Origin: Neoscytalidium dimidiatum
Lineage: Eukaryota > Ascomycota > Dothideomycetes > Botryosphaeriales > Botryosphaeriaceae
NCBI GenBank assembly: GCA_037367355.1
Contig: CM074700.1
Coordinates: 2,294,001 to 2,358,000, forward strand
Direction: 5' to 3'
DNA: 64,000 nt
Shown here piece after piece: positions 20,090-29,908 of the stretch; the first letter of the stretch is position 1; every line of letters begins with the position of its first letter. The translations under genes were made by a program, and so were the position numbers. The notes beneath the pieces were generated by a model. It was not told the DNA's origin and did no database searches. It saw only the letters and a program-made list of their open reading frames with translations.

Positions 20090-23000
20090 GGATCGTAGAT
20101 AATTGATCTACCGTTCCAAAAAAAAAAAAACATTTGACTTTCCTTAGGTATCGCAAAACACGAAGAGTACGCGGAAGAGATACTTGCCACCCCAACCGTT
20201 AGATTACAGTCGTCCTTGGCCACAACATGTTACTGAGCTCGTAGCCAGGATGCACATTCCTAGCACAACCTCTTTGCGAAGTCGGAGTGCAGCGGCAGAG
20301 GAGTGCTCTTGGCCGTGTAACCACCGACGAGCCTCTCATTCTGTACCCACCCTACCAGACGCCATCGCATCCGCTCCTTCGCCAAGCTTTCTGATATTGG
20401 CAGCCCAGTGTCGATCCGAAGGGATTCTGCATCCCATCTACTTGCACGCTTTTGCCTGATGCGGCGAATATCAATGTGGATCAGCCCAGCCCGACCTAAG
20501 CCAGCCGGCTAAGCATCACATTGATGACGAAGTAGCGCAGTGCATGGACATCATCTCACCAATGGGGTGCCAGCCGGTGTCTGTCAGCTCGCATGCTACG
20601 AGACACTTTGCCGTGCGCTAGCAAACGCTTTCCCGCAGCAAACGCCGCCTAGCGTCTGGGGAAGCGCACCTCCCATGCCACTTCCATCACCCCTTTTCTC
20701 CCTTGATCGCCATCGTCGGTAGCGACTGATTAAGAGACCCGGCGTATGTATTTTCATGCTACGCTGCGTTTACTAAACGCTCTAGGGCATGTCTGCGTCA
20801 CGTCACAAACTGATCGACGTGATAGCGATGTCAGTGCGGGTACGTGGGAGGTGGGGAAAGACCCTGGTAGCGATCATCGATATCTGCCTGCTGTGCGTTG
20901 CAGTGAACGGTTGGCCGGGCTGCCGGTATGGTGGTGCAAGATGTGTGCAAGGGTAGGGATGCAGCCGCTGCGGGAAGTGCGCATGCTTCTTTTTCCCGCT
21001 GATTGTGCAACAGGAGCAGGTGTCGGTCGCTTGTTCTGACAGCAACTGCAGACCTAACCATGCAAGCACGATTTCTTGCTCAACCTGAGCAGCACGATGC
21101 GAGATGTCATACTGGCCGCTCCGCGTGGCTTGGGACGCAGGAATGCTTCTAAACTCTCGCAGATCCACGTGGTGTCTGGGAGTTTCTTTCTTCAAAATCA
21201 GGCACGCTTGAGAACATTCTGAAGCAGTCTTACCGTGTCTATGCACTTAGCGGGTGATCTTCCACGCATACGGAATGGCGTGTCTGCGCGGAGAAGTGAT
21301 GAAGTGCGTTGAGAGCATCCCCCTCCTCCCCCGCTCCGGCCAGGGTGTTATCTCGACGAATCTCGTATTCATCACGTCAACATGTAGAACCATGATTTTA
21401 AAGATGTCTTGTTGCGGATGATTGATAAGCTCAGATACTGCAAACACGATCCCGGACATGGGTCGACCCGCACGCGTGGTGTTGAAGGCGAGGTGATTAC
21501 ACAAAGTAGCGGAGAGCGCCGCTTGATTGCTAGTCAGAACGACCTGCAATATTCCGTGCCATTCGATCCAACACTGGATTGAATAGCTTTCTTCCCGCTT
21601 CATTCTCAGTGACGGGCTGCTCCCGGCCCAACTTGGCTTCTCCATCGACGGCGGTGCTCTCTTACTGGCCGCGCGGCTTCTTCCGTAGGAAATGACCCCT
21701 GATGGATACATGCCAATGAGCTGTGGGCTACCAGGGAACTCACATCATGGGTTGAAGCAGACGTTGTGTTCTTGCTCCAAAAGCAGAGAAGGCAACGGCC
21801 TCGAGCGCCACCTGAGTTGCTGGTCTTGAATTGACCCACAACTTCTTCTATTAATCCCTTGGCACTGTGACATGCCATGCCATTGTACTGTTTCGTATTT
21901 CCTGAAAGATCCTGGAACCACTCCCATAGCTGTTCGTAAGCGATATGAGGGACCGCAGTTTCACGGTTCGTTCCCGCGGACTCGATTGCAGTGTTGGGGC
22001 CCTCGCCATGCACAGACACCATTCACACACGAGAGGGAAAGATTGTCCTGTGCAGCATCAAACGGCAGCTTCATCTGAGCTGATCTCCGTCAAGGTTAAT
22101 ATGATTGTTGGCAAAATAACTTAACTGCAATCCTCTTTTACGGCAACTGATGCGACACGGAGTTATACTCCTCATCAATTGACTATCAACACAAGAGTTT
22201 CTCTGGGAGGCCGATTGACTCTGTTTACCTGTTCTGGTATATTCTCTCTCAACCGATCTTTGTCGCTGCCCTCGCAAATCTTGCAATCTGAGATCTTTGG
22301 CAACTCATCTGGCGTCCTCAAGCATTGCTGTCTTGTTTGCTGTTTTTCAGAAAGACGTCTTTCCGCACGAGATCCCCACGCGCGGCTGGTGTTGTCACAG
22401 CCATCACCGAAAGCGTATATTGCCATTTGACGCCTCTCTGTCCGCATCTGCCATCTCTAGAAAAGGTGCGGGTCAATCTACTTTTCTCGATAAGCTGTTT
22501 TGCTGACGACTATGCCAGCACGTCTTCGTTTCCAGATTGTGGGGCGTCCAGGCTGAAGATATCTCGTGTGGGAGGGTGCCAACACATCCACTGTGAAGAC
22601 GTCGCTTCACAGGACCCGGACTAGCCAGAGCTAATTGCTGTTTACCTGTAAGGTAGTGTCAAAGGGGAATTTCTTCGTGCTTATAAGGCTTTCCGGACGT
22701 TGAAAAGAGAATACCCTCTTGATTAAGCATCATTATCGCGGATGTCAGGCGAGGCGGTCAGCAAGCTCCCATCGACGCGGCTGCCATCACATTCAACACC
22801 ATCCACGAGAGGACTATGTCTCACATGCATACTCCCTAGCTGCAACCCGAACCAACATAAACCTTCTGCAACCTGCCAGCACAACAAAGAAACTCGCCTC
22901 GCTTGCAAGCAATCCTCTCTCTGGTACTGTTTATTTCCAGGCTCTGAGACGGGTTTAATGCGAGATCCAAAGCAGGCAAATCTTTCGACCGGTCACAGAA

Positions 23001-23188
23001 TGCTGCACTCGCAGCAGCAAGCTTGGGGCTGGAGCGCTGACGAGCCAGAAATAAATATGGGTACCGTCAGCGCCCGAAAGTGGCTCCCAAATCCGTCGCC
23101 GCACTCTATCTTGCCCAAAAGAGAATATCTCCTCCCGCATCGCGCACCACCGCAGCTGGTTCCACGCCTCTTTGAGACACAGGCCGAC
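20090..23188. other. Long intergenic stretch without a supported gene
   Basis: These 3.1 kb include an A13 run at about 20117-20129 just after the GST locus. Minus-strand ORFs at 21247-21711 (154 codons), 21606-22022 and 22175-22447 could in principle be exons of an unrecognised gene, since a GTGAGT donor lies near 21750. I could not build a convincing model and see no known domain. The stretch 22742-23188 is open in frame with the MYB-like gene downstream and may be leader or extra N-terminus. Confidence 0.4.
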
Positions 23189-24892
23189 ATGAGCAACTCT
23201 AACTGGGATGTACGTTCACCGCGGCAAAACCAGAGCTATCCTAATTGTAACCATTTCCAGGCCGTGGGCAAAATCGAGGATCATCTCGTCCTCAGCGACG
23301 CCAGCTCCTTCGCGTCGGCTCCTCAGCACAATCTTTGGGGCATTGAGTCATCCCGCCCTGCTTCGCAGTCTGTAACAGCAAGAGTTCCTGGTAGTGGGAA
23401 GTTCAACACTTTGGCCGATGCTCTCCCTGCTTCGCAACCTGCACCAGAAGGAATTTCAAGCAGTGGAAACCCCAACAGCCTGATTGACGCTTGGCCACAA
23501 CAACAGGCCTTCTTCACGTCATGGCCGAGCAACAGCCCTCACCTCAACAACCCCACTCATGCCCGCACTGATAACTGGCTGCTTCAGCTCACTGACAACG
23601 GTCCTTCGAATTTGCTCGAGCCATCCTTTAAATCCACTCCCGGACGCGTTCGGACGGGCTTCGACCAGTACTCGGTGCAAACCGTCCCATCGTTTGTATC
23701 CTCGTCCTACTTGTCCGCTGGCGCCACCGGTTTGAGCACGCCGACCTTTAGTAATGGTTCAAGCTCCGATCCACTCGTGACCGCCCCGCGGGACTTACAC
23801 GGCGCGTCCTGGGACCTTCTTGAACCGGCAGATCAATATCCAGATGTAGCATCGCAAGCTTTCAGCTCAAACCAGCCCAGGTTCGACGCAAATCGTCCCC
23901 ACCTTCCCATACAGGTAACACTTTCCCCCACAGCCAGCAGCGATCACGCAAGCGCTAAACCTGCTAATCCAGACACAGGCCCCGGGCTTATCACTAGGTG
24001 ACCCCACCCCCGTCATATCACCCACTTGGTCAGAATGGCGAACGTATGGGCGCAGCGGCTTCACTACCAGCGAGAGCGACATGGCTTCATCTGTATCACC
24101 CGCTGGTCCGGCAGACGCGCAAATGAGCGTCAACGACGATGTTCTCCGTTGCAGCTTCGACTCGAACAACTTGCCCATGCCCGCACTAACGTACTCACAA
24201 GCTTCACCTGCATCGGACTGGGAGAACATTTCTGACAGTCACCCAAAAGAACGACGGTCAATATGTATCCAAAATGAAAGCAGCACATCCTCATCACAGC
24301 GGAAGCTAAGGTCGCACACGCAGAGCAGCATGTGCCTGGCTGGGCCTCCGTCTCGGGAGGAGGCATCCACGGGGGACTTGGAGCCGGCGGGGCAAGTGTC
24401 CAAGATCAACAGGTACACCAGAAATGACGGCAACAAGGCGCTGAAGGATGAGCTGCTAGTACTGTGGAAGAATTCAGGCATGTCCTATCGGAAGATTAGG
24501 GAGAAAGGCGGGTTCACGGAGGCGGAGTCGACGCTCAGGGGCCGGTTCCGGACGCTGACCAAGTGCCGGGAGGAGCGGGTGCGTAAGCCGCTGTGGACGC
24601 CCAAGGACGTGAGTACCCTGCATGCATCTCTGAGGAGCGAGCACAGTGGGAGCTGCTAACGCGAGCGAGCGGGTAGGTCCAGCTGCTTCGGGAGGGCGTC
24701 AAGATGCTCATGGCGGCGTCGCTGTACCCGGGAGCGGATGCGGCGCAGATGGACGTGGGCGAGATGGACATCGACGCGAACAAGGTGCCGTGGAAGAAGG
24801 TGGCCGAGTACATCTACAGGAACGACGGGTCGTACTGGTTTGGGAACGCGACGTGTAAGAAGCAGTGGCTGAAGATCCAGGGGACGCTGTGA
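23189..24892 (+). CDS. Fungal MYB/SANT-like DNA-binding protein
   Basis: Putative nuclear regulator. Exons 23189-23209, 23261-23914, 23979-24608, 24677-24892; 506 residues. Intron 23915-23978 (GTAACA...GCTAAT...ACAG) and intron 24609-24676 (GTGAGT...GCTAAC...GTAG) are needed for frame. Intron 23210-23260 (51 nt, GTACGT...TTTCCAG) is in frame and optional. The C-terminal ~130 residues hold the conserved block: ALKDELLVLWKNSGMSYRKI, then GGFTEAESTLRGRFRTLTK, VRKPLWTPKDVQLLREGV and KVPWKKVAEYI...FGNATCKKQW, a fungal two-repeat MYB-like fold with spaced Trp residues. The N-terminal 350 residues are Ser/Pro/Asn-rich and low in structure. The start is uncertain: an in-frame ATG at 22742 would add about 150 residues. 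No target genes can be inferred. Confidence 0.82.
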
Positions 24893-25619
24893 GCTGGCGC
24901 GGCGGTGGTTTGCAGTGGACACGCCGTGGACGGCCCGGCGGCCGGTGTATTTCTCTGTGCACCGGGCTGGACGGGCAGCTAAGGAGAGGGCGGCTTGGCC
25001 TGCTGTTCGTGGAAGTACGTGGCACGCATCACGGTCGCCTACGCACTACGTCCTTTTCGTGCGGGAATCGTTTCTAATGTTTGGGCGGGTTTGCGTTGCG
25101 GGAGCGGCGACTCATGGTCCTTTTTTTCTGTGTTGTTCCAGCGCAATCGGCGGCGCGTGCTCGGCGTTGGCTGCAGCACAGCGAGCGAGAGACGCAGCAT
25201 CGATGACGGGCAGCGCTGGCCGCAAGAGACGGCAAGAAGCGGCGGCGCAGGTCGAGGTGCCTGCGCCGGTGGCGGAGTACGGACAGGGGCAGTATTGTAG
25301 CGTAGTGTAGTCTAGATATCACAAAATAAGACGGGCAGTAGCGAAGAAGCCTCACCCAAAATAATGATGGCGCCCAGGGAGGGGAGGGAGGGGCGGCCGG
25401 CGCACCCGACACAGGCCGGCCCGGGCGCGCTTCGTCATAGCCCGGGATACAACAACCTCCTCAAAACCCACATGCTGCCCACTTTGGATGTCTCCTACGA
25501 CTCGCGTCCTCGCTCATTGGTCTTGCCCAGCCGCCCGCACTGCCAGAGCCGGCGGCCGTACGCCTCACTTTCGTCCGCCCAGCGCCCTCGCCGGCCTCCC
25601 TCTCCGCCCGGCCTCCACC
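24893..25619. other. Intergenic, GC-rich
   Basis: These 727 bases hold the 3' side of the MYB-like gene and the promoter of the Ap4A phosphorylase gene. Open frames on both strands reflect high GC. Nothing else is recognisable. Confidence 0.5.
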
Positions 25620-26981
25620 ATGCGCTTCCAGCTCGAGCAGCCCCTCCCTGCTCTCGTCGACACCAAATTCGCCGCCGCCGCGGAGAAGCAGAGCCTGACC
25701 TTCTCCGCCACCCAAGTCTGCGTGATCCGCACCACCTCAGGAGTACCGGTGCGTAAGTAGAGCCGCCGCCAGACGAGAGTCCATCACCATGAGAGCCAAC
25801 CCGAGCCCCGCCATTGCCATCTCCAAAGAAAGCCAGCTCCTCTCCCTAACACCGCCCGTCGTCTGCGCAGTTCCAACTCCGCTACTGCCCGGCCCTCGCG
25901 AAGAAGCCCGCCGCCGTCGCTGCCGCCGCCAGCCCCGATCCCGCCCAACCCGATGACCCGCCCAAGCCCAAGTTCGACCCGTTCGAGGCGCCGCCCGACG
26001 ACTTGCTCGTCGCCGCCGTGCCTGACCCGCAGGCGCCCTCACACATCCTCGTGTTGAACAAGTTCCCCGTCATTCGCGACCACCTGATCATCGCCACCAA
26101 GGAGAACAAGCCGCAGACCCAACTGCTGGAGCAGGACGACCTCGACACCACCTACACCACCCTAGCCGAGTGGGAGCGAGCCAAGAAGGGGCCCGCCGGC
26201 GGCCGTCTGTTCGCTTTCTTTAACTCGGGCGAGCACAGCGGCGCCAGCCAGCCGCACCGCCACCTGCAATTTCTGCCCGTCGACAGCATGCGCAGCGACC
26301 CGGACACCGAAGGCTGGGACCTGCTTGTCGACCGCATCCTAAAATCTCCACACTCTGGTCCGTGAACTCTTATTTTCCCCCGAAAAATTTCATCACAGCA
26401 CATAAAAAAAAATCACTCCACCTTATTTCTCCAGCATCACCATAGAGAACCACCCGCAAGATGCAATCTTTTCTGGAGGCACACCCAAAACTGATACGAG
26501 GGTATTCCCCCTTTTCTGTCAAACAGTCTCCACTGGCTTCATCTCCGACACATCCATCCCCTTCGCCCACTTCGCCTCGCGCATCCCGCCCAACGCGTCC
26601 GGTCCGGAGCTGCACACCATCTACACGGCGCTGCACTCAACCGCCGTCGAGTTCGTCCGCAAGCACATCCACTCGAACCCGTCCACGTCGCTTTCGCTGC
26701 ACTCCACGGCCGACAACCAGTCGTCGATAAGCTATAATATGGCCCTGACCACCGAAGCCATGGTCATCGCCCCGCGCCGGCGCGGCGGCGACCTGCTCAA
26801 GAAGGACGACGGCTCTCCGCTGGCCGCCGATGCTGTTGTCGAGCTCAACGGCACCGTACTCGGCGGCACGCTAATGGTCAAAGCCGAGGATCAGTGGGAG
26901 TTGCTCAAGAACGATCCGAGGGCGCTGACGGAGCTGTTGGAGTCCACGGGCATACCGTGGGACAAGGGCAGTGCTCTGTAA
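25620..26981 (+). CDS. Ap4A phosphorylase / ATP adenylyltransferase (Apa2-type)
   Basis: Splits diadenosine tetraphosphate with phosphate into ATP and ADP, limiting Ap4A in the cytosol. Exons 25620-25748, 25871-26357, 26527-26981; 1,071 nt, 356 residues. The N-terminus reads MRFQLEQPLPALVDTKF; HILVLNKFPVIRDHLIIATK and GASQPHRHLQFLP (HIT-like His-x-His-x near residues 172-174, with the nucleophilic His) are the family core. The C-terminal part has ISYNMALTTEAMVIAPR. Intron 1 (122 bp) starts GTGCGT. Intron 2 (26358-26526, 169 bp) is long for this genome and starts GTCCGT, a weak donor, but it is the only choice that closes the frame. An acidic Pro-rich insert near residues 55-85 is variable in fungi. 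Confidence 0.92.
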
Positions 26982-27726
26982 GCGGAAAGGAGGAAATTGG
27001 GTGAAGGGAACTGGAGGAATCTATGGGGAAGTGCGAATTCGCAGGGGAATTGCATTATTATTTGGGAATGATAGGAAACTTTTTTGTTAGAAAGAGCGGC
27101 TGAAGGTAGGTCCATAGCCAAAAACATCATACCCTACTTTAGTATTTTCTGCATGAGTGATACGTTACAGGTTCAATTCGGACAAAAAGTGGGCTTCAAT
27201 TTTGGTGGATTGAGGAGAGAAGTAAATACTAAGACGACATCTAAAAGTGCCAAAAATTCAATGTTCATTTGTTGATACACTACAGGACCCTTGTATTCAG
27301 ATCAAACAGCGTACTTTCAAGGAAGTTGTAACACAGTTGATGAAGGGAAATGTACAGTGTAATTACGGGATTCATGACGTCCATTGCCGCATGTCTCGGG
27401 TGTTCTAACCCCCCCCCCCTCTCTCTCTCTCTCTCTTTATTAAAAAAGAGAACCGCACAACCTACCATGATCAATCACCGAATGCCACCAAACCTGTGAC
27501 CATCTTCTCGACCTTCACCAGCTCGCCAACGCCACCAATAAATCTCCCAGACGGCCATTCATGCGCTCGCGTCCCTTGTTTTTTTATTGCGTTCCCCAAC
27601 AAAAACCAGCATGTCACGGGGAGCAAGTACCTTTCTGCAGCCCCCGCGCGACGGGTGGTAATTGAACTCGCGCCACCTCCTTTACTTCAACATCATGCGT
27701 ACCCCTCTCTTTCATGGGAGCCTTCT
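26982..27726. other. Intergenic between convergent genes, with C/CT microsatellite
   Basis: These 745 bases lie between the ends of the convergent Ap4A phosphorylase and Qri7 genes, so they hold two 3' UTRs. A run of 11 Cs followed by (CT)n occupies about 27409-27436. No gene is visible. Confidence 0.6.
27409..27436. repeat. Poly-C / (CT)n microsatellite
   Basis: Eleven C residues run straight into about eight CT units in the 3' region between two convergent genes. Confidence 0.95.
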
Positions 27727-29481
27727 TCAATTCCCAATGGGGGGCGCCATCAGTTCTTCCAGGCTCCATTTCCGCAGGGCGCGGCAGAGGAGGGGGGTGG
27801 TGTGGCCCGCGCGGAACATCTCGACGCCGGCCCAGGCGATCATGGCGGCGTTGTCCGTGCACAGCTCCGGGGGCGGGTAGATGAGCTTGATGGAGGGGTA
27901 GCCGCGGGAGGCGAGAAAGTTTGCGAGGCTGCGTGAATGGCAGTCAGCCCTCCCTTTTTTTTTTTTCTTTTCTGATGTAAGGAATTGAAGTATCCGTCTT
28001 GGAGTGTAGAGGTTTGACGCCTTTGCTCTTTTCGGAATTTTAAGAGCATGAACCTATTGCTTAATTTTTGGGACACTAACGTGGAGTCCCTTCATCCTTT
28101 CTGCCACCGCTTCGTGCGCGGAGGCTAAGAGCTATTTCAAGTGATGCAGAGAAGCGCATCGAACACGAGCCAGGGGTGACAAGATCGACGCTGTCGCTGT
28201 ACCGTAAGGAGAGGAGAGGACCAGGACTTACACATGTCTTAAATAATGATTCGAGGCTACCCCGCCACTAACAACGACAGGCATAGTTTTCGCAAGCTGA
28301 GGGTCACGAAGAGCCACGGCTTGAAGAGCCAGCAAAATTCGGCTTGCGAGATGTTCGAACGCGACTCTCATGACTTCTTGCGCCATGACTCTTCGTTCTT
28401 CTTCGTCGACCTCTTCAGGTTCTCGGTGAATTCTGCTCAGCTTGCCAGCCTCCTTGTCCCATCGGAAGGAGACCACCCTTTCCACGGCGGTGTGCAACCC
28501 CGTGAAGCTCATGTCCATAGACATTGACCGCAGGCCGTTGGGGGATTCGGCAAGCGGGACACTGAACGCCCATCCCCATTTAGTGGGCCGTCTGGAGAGC
28601 TCCTCGCCCCTATTCCTGGGCGGGACGTAATTATAGTCCTCGGCGCCATTGGGAAAGGCGAACCCCTCCAGCAAGCGACCATACATGGTGTCGCCCGACT
28701 TCTCTAACAGTAAAGGTGGAACAATGAGCCTAGCAACCTTGTCCAGACAGTCGCCAATGGCACAGTCGGTGGTGGAGCCGAGCACACGGTGTTTGGTGAG
28801 AGACTCTGAACTAATGACCAGAGTGTGGCCTCCGGAGATCAGGACAGACAGGAAAGGAAATTCAGGCTCGACAGGGGCCACAGTCGCTGGCGAGTGGAAC
28901 AAGTCGGTGAAAGAAGCCGTGTACGATTTTCGTTTCTGGGAGAGGGCAGAGACGAGTCTAGGCGTCAGGGCGTGGGCGTGCATGTGGTGCACGCCAACGA
29001 GGGGAATGTTCCAAGCAACGGCAAGACCCTTGGCTGTGTCCAGGCCGGTGAAGAGATTGGCGCGCATGCCAGGGCCGCGGGTGACGGAAATGAAGTCCGG
29101 AAGCTGGCGGTATGCGGCGTCGTCCGGGGCAACCCTCAGACGGACGTACTGAGAGCAGCGATCATCGTCGTCCACACTGCCTTGCTTTGGGAGATGTTGG
29201 ATGGCTTTTTGCACGAGGGCGGCAAGGTGTTCCTGGTGAGATTCCAGCGAGACAATGGGATGGACTCCTTTGTAAATCAGGTTGTTCGCGGTGACCTTTT
29301 CGTGGAAATGCAAGACAGCGTCGTGGGAACCCCACCATGTCCGCGGACTGCCATCTCTGGTTTCGAGCAGAGCGACGGAAGTGTCGTCGCAAGAAGTCTC
29401 GATGGCGAGGGTGAGCAGGCCACGGCGTTGGTGGGACAGCAATCGATGCGCTCTTGGCAGGCGGCGACCTGCTCGTAGCAT
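27727..29481 (-). CDS. qri7: Mitochondrial tRNA t6A threonylcarbamoyltransferase Qri7 (OSGEPL1 family)
   Basis: Transfers threonylcarbamoyl to A37 of mitochondrial tRNAs that read ANN codons. Exons 29481-28232 and 27928-27727; 1,452 nt, 483 residues. The Arg-rich start (MLRAGRRLPRAHRLLSHQRR) is a mitochondrial presequence. LAIETSCDDTSVALLE opens the ASKHA fold, GVHHMHAHAL near residue 165 gives the metal-binding His pair, and ISGGHT, STTDCAIGDCLDKVAR and VSGGVASNHYLR follow. Exon 2 supplies SRGYPSIKLIYPPPELCTDN and AAMIAWAG, the nucleotide-binding end. The intron (27929-28231) is 303 bp, the longest I infer in the window: it starts GTAAGT and ends CTGAC...CGCAG. A longer frame upstream has no ATG (its first codon is TTG), so 29481 is the start. 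Confidence 0.93.
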
Positions 29482-29908
29482 GCTTCCGGGGAGACCACGC
29501 AGCAAGCGAGGCAGATGCTGGGGACGGCGGGGCAACGAGGTGCTGGGCGAGGCGAGATGTGATTTGCAGGTGTGGCGGGGCGGGTGGCGGTGCGACTAGG
29601 CGGCTCTCTCGTAACCCTGGCTGCGGCTTCGGCTGGCTGGGCTGACAGGGCAGGGCAGCTTGTCCTCTGTGCTCAGGGCTCAGGCCTGCTCCTCCCCCGT
29701 CGTCGGCCTCGGTCTGGGGCGCACATGCCCATCGCTTCGTCGCGTGCAGATTGTTGTTGGGGACCGAGCTACGTCACCAACCGCCCACAGCTTCAGAACC
29801 CTCTCTGCCTTCCACCCACGACAGGGGAGCCTTCGCTACGCGTGCCTTCTCTTATGCAGGCACACCTCCCCCGCTCACATCGCGCAATGTGACCCGGCCC
29901 ACTCCACC
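29482..29908. promoter_or_regulatory. Divergent promoter region between qri7 and the patatin-like lipase gene
   Basis: These 427 bases separate two ATGs pointing apart, so both promoters must lie here or overlap the 5' leaders. The plus-strand frame is open from 29660 into the lipase gene but lacks an ATG before 29909. Confidence 0.65.

Noticed and set aside
21247..22447. Three minus-strand ORFs that might form a spliced gene
   Set aside because: I could not join them with matching phases into a model, and none shows a recognisable domain. They are noted as intergenic.
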